Shown: positions 26,467 to 35,690 of the stretch, in pieces
How the letters are laid out: the number at the start of each line of letters is the position of its first letter
How positions within the stretch are numbered: position 1 is the first letter of the stretch
Assembly (NCBI GenBank): GCA_030694935.1
Contig: JAUYUA010000021.1
Location: 1 to 64,000 of the forward strand
Source of the DNA: Lutibacter sp.
Lineage (GTDB): Bacteria; Bacteroidota; Bacteroidia; Flavobacteriales; Flavobacteriaceae
Length of the DNA: 64,000 bases
Direction: 5' to 3'
Translations under genes and position numbers: made by a program
The notes under the pieces: generated by a model
What the model saw: the letters and a program-made list of their open reading frames with translations, nothing else
Databases searched by the model: none
What the model was told of the DNA's origin: nothing

Positions 26467-27147
26467 ATGACCTTTTTCGAACTTAAAGAAGCGATACTGA
26501 TTGGATTTTTTCTGTCCTTTATGATTGGTCCCGTGTTTTTTATGTTAATACAAACCAGTATCATTAAAGGTGCGCGCGCCGCATTGTCATTTGATTTGGG
26601 CGTGGTTTTAGGCGATATTATTTTTATTTTAATTGCCTATTATGGCAGTAAAAGCCTTTTGGAAGAAATAAAAGACGATCCGCGCTTATTTTGGATTGGA
26701 GGTTTTATTTTATTGGTTTATGGTCTGGTTACTTATTTGGATAAAAGTCAAAAAAGAATTATTCAGGACGAAACTTTGGTGCTTCCCGAAAAAACAAATT
26801 ATAAAAAACTTTTTTTTAAAGGTTTTTTTCTCAATTTTATCAATGTTGGGGTTTTGGCTTTTTGGCTGGGACTTATTGTTGTTGTAGGCTCAAACCTTCA
26901 AATGAATCCCACCAAAATTTTTAACTATTTCACCGTGATTATTGTCAGCTATTTTATTACCGATATAGGCAAAATTTTACTGGCCAAACAATTGATCAAG
27001 AAATTAACGCCGGCAGTAACCTATAAAGTAAAACGGGCAATGGGCATTATGTTGATGATTTTTGGCTTTGTTTTAATTTTGAAAGGATTTATTCCAAATG
27101 AAAAACTGCAATTTAAAAATAGTGTTGAAAAGGCCGCGAAAATTTAA
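26467..27147 (+). CDS. LysE-family exporter
   Basis: 226 residues with about six membrane helices. The N-terminus EAILIGFFLSFMIGPVFFMLIQTSIIKGARAAL carries the family signature (G...GPxFF...G). LysE proteins export basic amino acids or other small metabolites across the inner membrane. Preceded by the PaaE-like gene and followed after 32 bases by a PepSY-TM gene; the three may be one transcript. Substrate not decidable. Confidence 0.88.
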   Translation: MTFFELKEAILIGFFLSFMIGPVFFMLIQTSIIKGARAALSFDLGVVLGDIIFILIAYYGSKSLLEEIKDDPRLFWIGGFILLVYGLVTYLDKSQKRIIQDETLVLPEKTNYKKLFFKGFFLNFINVGVLAFWLGLIVVVGSNLQMNPTKIFNYFTVIIVSYFITDIGKILLAKQLIKKLTPAVTYKVKRAMGIMLMIFGFVLILKGFIPNEKLQFKNSVEKAAKI

Positions 27148-27179
27148 TTATAGGCATAAACAAATCGAGGACTTATTGT

Positions 27180-27752
27180 ATGGTAAAAATTAACTCCAAA
27201 AAACAACAAGCAAAAACCATACGAAAATTCAGAAAAGTTCATAGAACAACAGGGGCTTTGCTTTTTATTTTCTTTTTTATTATCTCAATTTCAGGCATTG
27301 TATTGGGATGGAAAAACCACAGCAACGGACTTATTATACCCAAGTCATTTGAAGGAACCTCTGCCGATTTAAAAGACTGGCTGCCCTTAGACAGTTTGAA
27401 CAAAAAAGCAAATTTTATTCTACAAGATTCTATTTCACCAGATTTATCGTTAGAACTTGATCGCATTGACATCAGAAAAAATAAAGGAATCTTAAAGTTT
27501 GTGTTTAAAAATCATTATTGGGAAATTCAATTGGATGGCGCAACAGGAGAATTACTTAGCATTGGCAAAAGACATTCCGATTTTTTTGAAAATATCCACG
27601 ACGGCTCCATTCTAGACCGTTACTTTGCAACTTCTGATGGTCAAATTAAAGTAATTTACACAACCATTATGGGTTTGGCGTTATTTCTTTTTACAGTAAC
27701 GGGATTTTGGCTTTGGTTCGGACCCAAAAGAATGAAGCGCATTAAAGATTAA
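27180..27752 (+). CDS. PepSY-associated transmembrane protein
   Basis: 190 residues: a cytoplasmic basic start with RKFRKVHRTTGALLFIFFFIISISGIVLGWK (first helix about 25-45), a periplasmic PepSY-like part with VFKNHYWEIQLDGATGELLSIGKRHSDFFENIHDGS, and a second helix (about 160-180) ending FWLWFGPKR. The HR...TG and H-containing segments match PepSY_TM proteins, often linked to iron or siderophore reduction at the membrane. No iron gene is adjacent here. Confidence 0.8.
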   Translation: MVKINSKKQQAKTIRKFRKVHRTTGALLFIFFFIISISGIVLGWKNHSNGLIIPKSFEGTSADLKDWLPLDSLNKKANFILQDSISPDLSLELDRIDIRKNKGILKFVFKNHYWEIQLDGATGELLSIGKRHSDFFENIHDGSILDRYFATSDGQIKVIYTTIMGLALFLFTVTGFWLWFGPKRMKRIKD

Positions 27753-27837
27753 TTTTTTTCTTTCTTCCTTTTAAATATACCTAAATTTTCAATTGGTTTT
27801 TCTTCTTTAAACCCAAGAAAAAACGCCACATGTTTTG

Positions 27838-27845
27838 TATATTTG
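27838..27845 (+). promoter_or_regulatory. Bacteroidota -7 promoter box
   Basis: TATATTTG fits TAnnTTTG exactly, 32 bases before the ATG of the P-type ATPase gene. The -33 element is unclear. Confidence 0.4.
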
Positions 27846-27877
27846 AATACCTTTTTTTCTGTAAAAAAACCTAATTT

Positions 27878-30382
27878 ATGTCAGTAACCAACTTCAACAT
27901 AAAAGGATTAACCCAAAAAGAAGTGCTGATTTCAAGAGAAAAATTTGGCGCAAACAAACTGGAATATAAAAAGGAAAATCCGTTTTTAAATGCCTTGTTA
28001 AGTCTGGTGAAGGAACCTATGGTTATTTTGCTTTTAATAACTTCTTCCATTTATTTTATAAGCGGAAATAGTGGTGACGGTACTTTTTTGGCTTGTGCTA
28101 TTGTGCTTATTTCAGCAATTTCTTTGTATCAGGATTCAAGGAGCAGAAATGCCTTGGAGAAATTAAAAACTTTTACGCAGCCAAATTGCAATGTGGTTAG
28201 AGACGGAAAAACGGTTGAAATAAAAACCGAAGATTTGGTGGTGGGAGATTCCTTAATTGTTGAAGAAGGCCTTATAATTGCCGCCGACGGCAGCATTGTG
28301 CATTCCAATGATTTCTCGGTAAACGAGTCCATTTTAACAGGGGAATCTTTGGCTGTTTACAAAGATGCCAAAAAACCAGACCGATTCATTTATCAAGGTA
28401 CAACAGTTGCCAGCGGATTGGCGATTGCAACGGTAACCAACATAGGCAATGAAACCAAATTGGGAAAAATTGGCGGAAGTTTGGAAAAAATAAAAGAAGA
28501 GAAAACTCCGTTGGAGCTGCAAATTGGCAATTTTGTAAAAAAAATGGTGGGCATAGGAACCGTCATTTTTATCATTGTTTGGGGAATAAACTATTTTCAA
28601 TCCTACAATATTATTGCCAGTTTACTTATTGCGCTTACCCTGGCAATGAGTATTTTACCCGAAGAAATTCCCGTGGCTTTTACCACATTTATGGCGCTTG
28701 GATCTTGGCGATTGATGAAATTGGGAATTATTGTAAAACAAATGAAAACGGTGGAAACTTTGGGAAGCGCTTCAGTAATTTGTATTGATAAAACAGGAAC
28801 CATCACAGAAAACAAAATGAAGTTGGCCAAACTGTTTGTGCCTTCCTTACAAAAAATATCCACCATTGAAAACAGTTTAGCTTCAGAAGAAAAAGAACTT
28901 ATAAATTTGGCCATGTGGTCAAGTGAACCCATTGCTTTTGATGCGATGGAAATTGCGTTGCACAAGGCTTATGCAACCACCGTTTTAACCGATGAAAGAC
29001 CAACTTATAAAATGATTCACGAATATCCGTTGGAAGGAATTCCGCCAATGATGACGCATATTTTTGAAAATGAATTGGGACAGCGAATCATTGCCGCAAA
29101 AGGCGCTCCGGAAGCGATTATGAATGTTTGCGAGCTTACGAAAACCGAAAAACAATATATAGAAACCGCATATAATGCTTTGGCAACCGATGGTTATCGT
29201 GTTTTGGGTGTGGGTGCTGCCACTTTTGAAGGAAATAATTTTCCCAAAACCCAGCAAGAGTTTAAGTTTCATTTTAAAGGACTGGTCGCTTTTCACGATC
29301 CGCCAAAGAAAAATATTGAAGCTGTTTTTGAAGACTTTTACACCGCCGGAATTTCAGTAAAAATTATTACCGGCGATAATGCAGCAACCACCGCCGCCAT
29401 TGCCAAACAAGTCGGATTTAAAGGCTACGAAAAAAGTGTTACGGGTGATGAATTGATGAAATTAGCGGATGCCGAATTGCAAAAAATAGTGTTAAAAACC
29501 AACGTTTTTACACGTATGTTTCCTGAAGCTAAATTAAAAATCATCAACGCCTTAAAAGCCGAAAACCAAATTGTGGCAATGACCGGAGACGGCGTAAATG
29601 ACGGTCCGGCTTTAAAAGCGGCGCATATTGGCATTGCCATGGGAAAAAGAGGAACCGAAATCGCCAAACAGGCAGCTTCATTGATATTATTGGAAGACGA
29701 TTTGTCTAAAATGGTTGATGCTGTTGCAATGGGCAGAAAAATTTATGCCAATCTTAAAAAAGCCATTCAGTATATCATTTCCATTCATATTCCCATCATT
29801 TTAACTGTGTTTATTCCGTTGGCTTTGGGTTGGATTTATCCTGTAATTTTTTCGCCTGTCCATATCATATTTTTAGAATTAATTATGGGGTCAACTTGTT
29901 CCATCATTTATGAAAATGAACCAATGGAAAAAAATGCGATGCAAAAAAAACCACGCCCTTTTTCGCTTACTTTCTTTAACGGAAAAGAATTAATGACCAG
30001 CATTATACAAGGTTTGGCAATTACAGTTGGCGTATTATTTATTTACCAATACGCAGTAAATCAAGGATTTAATATAGCAATTGTGAGAACCATGGTTTTC
30101 ACGGCCTTAATCGCCTCAAATATATTTTTAACCTTGGTGAACCGCTCATTTTACTATTCCATTTTTACGGTAATGAAATACAAAAACAACCTGGTTTTGC
30201 TTATTATCGGCATCACTGTTTTTACATCCGGGCTTCTGGTTTATGTTACGCCATTGGCAAATTTCTTCAAGTTTGAATCCTTAAATACCATGCAATTACT
30301 GATAAGCATTGCCATCGGATTTTTGGCTGTTATTTGGTATGAAGCAGTAAAATGGGCGAAACGCAGAAAAACAGTCTTTTAA
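27878..30382 (+). CDS. Cation-translocating P-type ATPase
   Basis: 834 residues with the P2-type layout: N-terminal cation ATPase domain, TGES at 154-157, phosphorylated D304 in DKTGTIT, and the hinge MTGDGVNDGPALKAAHIGIAMG. Membrane helix 4 has PEEIP (261-265) instead of the PEGLP of calcium pumps, and helix 6 has LELIMGSTCSIIYENEP in place of the NxxTDxxP calcium motif. It therefore belongs to a bacterial branch whose ion is uncertain (Ca, Mg or other). Eight to ten membrane helices. Single gene; 219 non-coding bases follow. Confidence 0.9.
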   Translation: MSVTNFNIKGLTQKEVLISREKFGANKLEYKKENPFLNALLSLVKEPMVILLLITSSIYFISGNSGDGTFLACAIVLISAISLYQDSRSRNALEKLKTFTQPNCNVVRDGKTVEIKTEDLVVGDSLIVEEGLIIAADGSIVHSNDFSVNESILTGESLAVYKDAKKPDRFIYQGTTVASGLAIATVTNIGNETKLGKIGGSLEKIKEEKTPLELQIGNFVKKMVGIGTVIFIIVWGINYFQSYNIIASLLIALTLAMSILPEEIPVAFTTFMALGSWRLMKLGIIVKQMKTVETLGSASVICIDKTGTITENKMKLAKLFVPSLQKISTIENSLASEEKELINLAMWSSEPIAFDAMEIALHKAYATTVLTDERPTYKMIHEYPLEGIPPMMTHIFENELGQRIIAAKGAPEAIMNVCELTKTEKQYIETAYNALATDGYRVLGVGAATFEGNNFPKTQQEFKFHFKGLVAFHDPPKKNIEAVFEDFYTAGISVKIITGDNAATTAAIAKQVGFKGYEKSVTGDELMKLADAELQKIVLKTNVFTRMFPEAKLKIINALKAENQIVAMTGDGVNDGPALKAAHIGIAMGKRGTEIAKQAASLILLEDDLSKMVDAVAMGRKIYANLKKAIQYIISIHIPIILTVFIPLALGWIYPVIFSPVHIIFLELIMGSTCSIIYENEPMEKNAMQKKPRPFSLTFFNGKELMTSIIQGLAITVGVLFIYQYAVNQGFNIAIVRTMVFTALIASNIFLTLVNRSFYYSIFTVMKYKNNLVLLIIGITVFTSGLLVYVTPLANFFKFESLNTMQLLISIAIGFLAVIWYEAVKWAKRRKTVF

Positions 30383-30601
30383 ATTTAACAATTTAAATAG
30401 ATTGTGTAATTTTAGTATATTTGGTCATCTAAATTGTTTAAAATTGCTAAAAAAACAGTTTTAATTTTAACGAAGAGTAGAAGAATTTATTTATCCTTAA
30501 GCAATTTAGGATAAATGCATATTTTTTATTGAATATGGCAACTTAAACAAACGGAATAGCTGAAAATCCGAATTAACAGTAGGCAAAATTAAATCAATTA
30601 C

Positions 30602-31198
30602 ATGAAATTATTTTTAACAATTCTTGCGGTTTCTTTTTATTTAAATCTATTCGCACAAACATCAATAACAAATGATTTGGCAAGGGTAAATAAGGTTAAT
30701 GGTGTTGAAGTTTATGTTATGAGCGAACCTTTACGAGATTATGAAACTGTTTCAGATGTTGGCACTGGATTAAAAGCTGAAAGTTTATTAACGGGCGGAA
30801 TCATAAATAAAAGCATTTCTGAACGAATTAGTCAATTTGTTCATAAAGCAAAAAAAGAGAATGAAGATATTGACGCTGTTATTTATTCAAACGGAAAAAG
30901 AGTAATTGGCATAAAATTCAAAACAGAAGGGACTATGGAAAATATTGGTATCGCAAGAGTTACCAAAATAAAAGGTTTCAATACATTTGTAATGTGTGAA
31001 CCATTGAATGATTATAAAGTTTTGGAGACAAAAGGTGGGGGCGTAAAATGGAAAAGTGCTATCACAGGAGGAGTCGTTAACAACAGTATCGAAGATGATG
31101 TAAGAAAAGTTGTTGATAAATTAGATAATGTTAAAGAAGCTGACGCTTTTATTTTTGATGGAAGCAAAGAAGGAAGCGCTATTGGTTTTAAGAAATAA
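30602..31198 (+). CDS. Secreted protein with duplicated domain, unknown function
   Basis: 198 residues: a signal peptide (about 1-19, ending NLFAQ) and two copies of one ~85-residue domain, about 27-110 and 116-198. Both read AR(V)xK(V/I)xGxxxxVM(S/C)EPLxDY, then G...TGG(I/V)xNxSI...R..V, and end with a predicted strand G(K/S)..GIKFK / GSAIGFKK. The two copies are clearly homologous but diverged, so the duplication is old. No known domain is recognised. Preceded by 219 and followed by 192 bases without a gene, so probably monocistronic. Confidence 0.75.
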   Translation: MKLFLTILAVSFYLNLFAQTSITNDLARVNKVNGVEVYVMSEPLRDYETVSDVGTGLKAESLLTGGIINKSISERISQFVHKAKKENEDIDAVIYSNGKRVIGIKFKTEGTMENIGIARVTKIKGFNTFVMCEPLNDYKVLETKGGGVKWKSAITGGVVNNSIEDDVRKVVDKLDNVKEADAFIFDGSKEGSAIGFKK

Positions 31199-31324
31199 AA
31201 CAAATAACAATTCTTATTAATATGTCATCAAAAACCTCTCTTAATTCATTTTAAGCGGGGTTTTTCCCATTTGAAATATGAAATGAAACGTCAAAAAAAG
31301 GTTCCTTTCAATTCAAAAAAGCCA

Positions 31325-31332
31325 TACTTTTG
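31325..31332 (+). promoter_or_regulatory. Bacteroidota -7 promoter box
   Basis: TACTTTTG fits TAnnTTTG exactly, 58 bases before the ATG of the SIMPL gene. It would drive SIMPL and mtgA. Confidence 0.45.
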
Positions 31333-31390
31333 TATATAGATGTTTGATTAAACAATGGGCATCTTTGAAAATTCATAAAAAATTTAGAAA

Positions 31391-32101
31391 ATGGAAAAAA
31401 ACGGATGGATTCAAACAATTGTCATAGCCATTTCAATTGTGGCTGCGGGTTATTTTATTGGGAATACTTATAAAAACGGAAAAGCATTTGAGCGCTCTGT
31501 TCAGGTAAAAGGATTGTCGGAAAAGCAAGTGAAGGCCGATTTGGCTGTTTGGCCAATTAGCATCACCATTGCGGGAAACGATTTAAATATGCTGAAAACC
31601 GATCTGGAAAAACAAAACAATGAGATCAAAAACTTTTTTTTGAAGGAAGGTTTTACGGAAAAAGAATTAAATAGCGGCACCACAAACATTAACGATTCAA
31701 AAGCTGCTTTATATGGTGGAAATGAACAAAACCGGGAATTCAGATATATTGCAAGTTCAGATTTCACAGTGAGAACCAGCGATATTGAAAAACTTCAAAA
31801 AGCGCTTACAAATTCTTTGGAACTTATTTCAAAAGGAATTTTAATCAGCTCAAAAAATACCTGGCAACCTATTCAGTACAGTTTTTCGGGATTGAATAAA
31901 TTGAAACCTGAAATGATTGAAGAAGCTACTAAAAATGCCAGAGAAGTTGCCGAAAAATTTGCGCTCGATTCCAATTCTAAAGTCAGTAAAATTAAAAGTG
32001 CGCAACAAGGATTATTTTCTATCACAGATTTGGATCAAAATACTTCCGACATTAAAATTGTAAGAGTTGTTTCCACCATTGAATATCAATTAGAAGATTA
32101 A
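31391..32101 (+). CDS. SIMPL-domain (DUF541) protein
   Basis: 236 residues: an N-terminal signal anchor (about 8-25) and a SIMPL domain (about 32-235) beginning RSVQVKGLSEKQVKADLAVWPISI, with the family's long helices (LEKQNNEIKNFFLKEG) and the DFTVRTSDIEKLQKAL segment. E. coli YggE belongs here and is linked to oxidative stress, without known activity. It lies six bases before mtgA, so the two are co-transcribed. Confidence 0.88.
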   Translation: MEKNGWIQTIVIAISIVAAGYFIGNTYKNGKAFERSVQVKGLSEKQVKADLAVWPISITIAGNDLNMLKTDLEKQNNEIKNFFLKEGFTEKELNSGTTNINDSKAALYGGNEQNREFRYIASSDFTVRTSDIEKLQKALTNSLELISKGILISSKNTWQPIQYSFSGLNKLKPEMIEEATKNAREVAEKFALDSNSKVSKIKSAQQGLFSITDLDQNTSDIKIVRVVSTIEYQLED

Positions 32102-32107
32102 AAAAAT

Positions 32108-32800
32108 ATGAAGGGATTTTTTACGAAACTTTTTAAATGGATTTTTAAAGCCGTCATTTTTTTTATCGCGCTTTCGGTTTTTTCGGTGATTGTTTTTCGC
32201 TGGGTTCCCGTTCCTTTTACGCCGTTGATGATTATTCGCAATATGGAGCAATGGGGCAAAGGCGAAAAAGCGCCATTTGAGCACGATTGGGTTTCGATGA
32301 AAAAAATTTCACCGAATTTGGGCAAAGCCGTTATTGTGAGCGAAGACCAAAAATTTATGGAACATTCAGGTTTTGATTTTGAAGCCATTGAAAAAGCATT
32401 TGAAAAAAACAAGAAAAGAAAACGCATCAAAGGCGGAAGCACCATATCGCAACAAACGGCAAAAAATGTATTTCTTTGGCCTCAACGAAGCTATGTTCGC
32501 AAAGGATTTGAGGTGTATTTTACTTTTTTAATTGAAGTTTTTTGGGGCAAGGAACGCATTTTAGAAGTGTATTTAAACAGCATTGAAATGGGAAATGGCA
32601 TTTACGGTGCAGAAGCGGCGGCACAACATTGGTTTAGAAAACCGGCGGCCAAACTTAACGTATACGAAGCGGCTTCCATTGCCGCCATTTTACCGAATCC
32701 AAGAAAATTTAGAGCCACTAGATCTTCGGGTTTTATTGAAAACAGAAAGAACTGGATTTTAAGACAAATGAATTATTTTGGTCCTTTAAATTTTGATTAA
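32108..32800 (+). CDS. mtgA: Monofunctional biosynthetic peptidoglycan transglycosylase
   Basis: 230 residues, one N-terminal membrane anchor (about 12-32) and a GT51 domain. Catalytic E79 lies in VSEDQKFMEHSGFD, the second glutamate E153 in RILEVYLN, and the conserved GGSTISQQTAKN (109-120) follows. It polymerises lipid II into glycan strands and lacks a transpeptidase domain. Six bases after the SIMPL gene; terminator downstream. Confidence 0.95.
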   Translation: MKGFFTKLFKWIFKAVIFFIALSVFSVIVFRWVPVPFTPLMIIRNMEQWGKGEKAPFEHDWVSMKKISPNLGKAVIVSEDQKFMEHSGFDFEAIEKAFEKNKKRKRIKGGSTISQQTAKNVFLWPQRSYVRKGFEVYFTFLIEVFWGKERILEVYLNSIEMGNGIYGAEAAAQHWFRKPAAKLNVYEAASIAAILPNPRKFRATRSSGFIENRKNWILRQMNYFGPLNFD

Positions 32801-32832
32801 AACAACCTCGTTTTTTATAATTTTATAAAATC

Positions 32833-32860
32833 AAAGAGCCATCAAAATAGATGGCTCTTT
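32833..32860. terminator. Terminator between convergent mtgA and M14 peptidase genes
   Basis: AAAGAGCCATC (32833-32843) and GATGGCTCTTT (32850-32860) form a perfect 11-bp stem with a 6-base loop, A-rich on one side and T-rich on the other, so it can serve both strands. Confidence 0.85.
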
Positions 32861-32900
32861 GCTATAAAACGATTAATAATGCGTTCTTTTTTAAGATTAA

Positions 32901-35423
32901 TTACATAAAATCACCAAAGAAAACAGCATTCATCAATAATTTGTTGGTGCCAAACCAAAATGCCCGTAGGTTTGTGTTTTCAGCAAACAATAAAACTTTG
33001 CCGCTTCCAAAATTGGCCGATTTAAAAGCGCTGGTGTTTGCCAATTTTTTTAAATTGTCTTTAGAAATATAACCGCTTAACAAAGGTTTTTCCGAAAACA
33101 GTATTGGGTTGTTAAAACTCTGTTCATCTGCCTTTAAAAACAATGTTGAGCTTTTAAATAATGGAAGCGTGTTGTTTTTATAGCCAAAATTTACGGGATG
33201 TGATCGATCTAATTTTGCTTCAAAAATAGCGCCGCCAATTTCTTTAGCGCCTTGGTAATCCATACGGTTTTCAAAAGAAATATTTCTGGCTGTATCCTTT
33301 TTTTCCTCAATTTTAAGTTTGATTATTTCGTTGGCATTGGCCCAATTTGCAGCATTGTTATAGCCAATTAAAATACCGCCGTCATTTATCCATGTTTTAA
33401 TTTTTTCGGAATTATTTTTATCCAAGGTATTCTCTCGGCTTTTTGGCAAAATAATGTGGGTATAACTGCTTAATTTTTTTCGGCCAAATCCTTGAAGATC
33501 CAGTTTGGTAATTAACATGGCGTAACGTTGGTCAAACAAATGCCAAATTTCGCCGGCATCTAAAGAAGTAATGCCGTCACCAACAAGCAAGGCCACTTTT
33601 GGTTTTTTAATGGTTTTAAAATTACTGCTCCCCAAATCAATTCCTTTTGCCAAACCTGTTGAAACCGGCATTATCGTAATATTTGATTCTTGCGCGACTT
33701 TATTAAGCAATTGCATTAATTCTTGTGCTGACAATTTTTGATTTTGAACAGGAATAAGAATGGTTCCATAATCGAAATCAACGCCATCCATAGAAAACTG
33801 TTTGAGCGAAACTTTCGCCATAATTCCGGCTTCTAAAATTTGATTTAAGGCTTTTGGGGAATAATATTCGTGCCATTCCATTAAATAGGCATAATTAGAA
33901 ATTGCCATATCCTGAATAGCGCGTGGTTTTAACGCTAAAATTTCTTTTCCCATTTGAGAAATTGGCGCATTCTCATTATAATCTAAATTAAAAGCCAGCG
34001 GAAATGACCAAGCAGAAATATCATAAAATAAACTATCCTGAAAAGAGGTTCTTTTTTCAAAAATAGCCTCAATTAAACGCGATTGCTTTTGATTTTTAGG
34101 CAGAATATAACTGTATCCTTTTTTATAATTTCTGCCATTTTGGGTGAAATCATTTTTGATTTCGTGAATTTTAATTTGGTGCTGTTGCAGAATTTCGGCT
34201 AAATGATAGGCCTTTGCCGCATCCTTTTCGTCGCCAAAAACAATGGCGGTGACTTTTGCTTCTTTTCTGGCATCCTGAAAAAATTCTCGTTGGAAATTAA
34301 GTAGTTTTTCTCTCAACTTAACGCCCGCTTCCAAGGTAGATAATGCCGTAACAAACTGGTTTCTTATGGTAAAAGGAAAAGTGAGCAATCCATTATCGCT
34401 TTCTTGCGCATGGCCGCGTGATGATGCCTGTTCAAAAAGAATTCCTATACTTCCTTGAATATCAGTAAAAGTGGACCCTTTTCCATAATAAAAATCATCA
34501 AAATTTTCTTCAGCAAAATAGAAACTTCCAATTTTATCTAAAGCTTTGGCGTGAAATTCTGCAATTTCTTCAGTTAATTTTTGGTTGCTTTTAGGTGTTA
34601 AAGGGTGTGATCTTGACGGAACTCCCGGTTGAAAGAAGAAAGTGGAATTGGTTCCCATTTCGTGGTGATCAGTAAGAATATTTGGATACCACTGGTGATA
34701 TGTTTTAATTCTCGCCCTGCTTTCCGGCAATTGAGAAGGCAACCAATCGCGATTCATATCAAACCAGTAGTGATTTGTTCTTGCTCCGGGCCAAGCTTCC
34801 GAAAATTCCCGGTCGTTTGGATCGGGATTTATATGTTGGCTTTTATGCATATTTACCCAAGAAGAAAATCGTTGCAATCCGTCGGGATTAAAAGACGGAT
34901 CGAAAAGAATAATGGTATTGTTAAGCAATTCATCAATTTTTGGGCCTTGTGCTGCAGCCAAATAATAAGCTACTGCAAGCGCCGCATTGCTTCCGCTGGG
35001 TTCGTTGCCGTGTATGGAAAAACCTTGATTTACCACAAGCGGCATCGACGACAAGTCCAAACCAGATGAATTTGGATCAGTGATGCTTAAATGCTTCAAC
35101 CTGATGTTTTCTAAATTTTTATGGTTGTTTGGCGATGTAATGGTAAGCAAAATTAAGGGTCTTCCTTCAACCGTGGTTCCCCTGTTTTCAAAAGTGATTC
35201 TGTCGCTGCTGTTTGCCAAAACCTGCATATAATTCACCAATTTATCATGGGTTACGTGCCATTCTCCAACTTCGTGGCCAATAATGCTTTTTGGCGTTGG
35301 AATATCAACGTTGTAAGTCACATCATCAGGGAGATAATAAGATAAGTTTAACTGATTGGTTTGGGCGTTGGCAACAAAGGCTAGGGATAAGAAAAAGAAA
35401 ATAATAAATTTATTCATTGTCAT
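32901..35423 (-). CDS. Secreted M14-family zinc carboxypeptidase
   Basis: 840 residues with a signal peptide (cleavage near VANAQ). The M14 domain covers about 50-400: zinc ligands H138 and E141 in SIHGNEPSG, a third histidine in TDHHEMG (253-254), and the catalytic glutamate E331 in GILFEQASSRG. The long C-terminal half (about 420-840) contains a flavodoxin-like or glutamine-amidotransferase-like fold (KVALLVGDGITSLDAGEIWHLFDQRY) common in this group. It trims peptides in the periplasm or outside. No T9SS sorting domain is seen at the C-terminus. Confidence 0.9.
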   Translation of the reverse strand: MTMNKFIIFFFLSLAFVANAQTNQLNLSYYLPDDVTYNVDIPTPKSIIGHEVGEWHVTHDKLVNYMQVLANSSDRITFENRGTTVEGRPLILLTITSPNNHKNLENIRLKHLSITDPNSSGLDLSSMPLVVNQGFSIHGNEPSGSNAALAVAYYLAAAQGPKIDELLNNTIILFDPSFNPDGLQRFSSWVNMHKSQHINPDPNDREFSEAWPGARTNHYWFDMNRDWLPSQLPESRARIKTYHQWYPNILTDHHEMGTNSTFFFQPGVPSRSHPLTPKSNQKLTEEIAEFHAKALDKIGSFYFAEENFDDFYYGKGSTFTDIQGSIGILFEQASSRGHAQESDNGLLTFPFTIRNQFVTALSTLEAGVKLREKLLNFQREFFQDARKEAKVTAIVFGDEKDAAKAYHLAEILQQHQIKIHEIKNDFTQNGRNYKKGYSYILPKNQKQSRLIEAIFEKRTSFQDSLFYDISAWSFPLAFNLDYNENAPISQMGKEILALKPRAIQDMAISNYAYLMEWHEYYSPKALNQILEAGIMAKVSLKQFSMDGVDFDYGTILIPVQNQKLSAQELMQLLNKVAQESNITIMPVSTGLAKGIDLGSSNFKTIKKPKVALLVGDGITSLDAGEIWHLFDQRYAMLITKLDLQGFGRKKLSSYTHIILPKSRENTLDKNNSEKIKTWINDGGILIGYNNAANWANANEIIKLKIEEKKDTARNISFENRMDYQGAKEIGGAIFEAKLDRSHPVNFGYKNNTLPLFKSSTLFLKADEQSFNNPILFSEKPLLSGYISKDNLKKLANTSAFKSANFGSGKVLLFAENTNLRAFWFGTNKLLMNAVFFGDFM

Positions 35424-35690
35424 TAAATTAGTTATGCCGCTAAAGATAAATAAAGCTAGGAAATAAATAGAAAAGTTTTTATCGTTAAAAAATTTTAGAA
35501 AATGAAGATAAAACTTACAAGATCAAGGTCTTTTCAAATCTCTATAACCTAAATAAGTTTCTGGGGGTGCAATTAATAATGCCGCATCAACAATAAAATT
35601 CAATATGGTGCTTATTACTAAAACTCGCGTATTTTGAACTTCCTTGATTGATGCAGCATTGTTATTAAAGTGCTATTGTGTATTTAAAAC

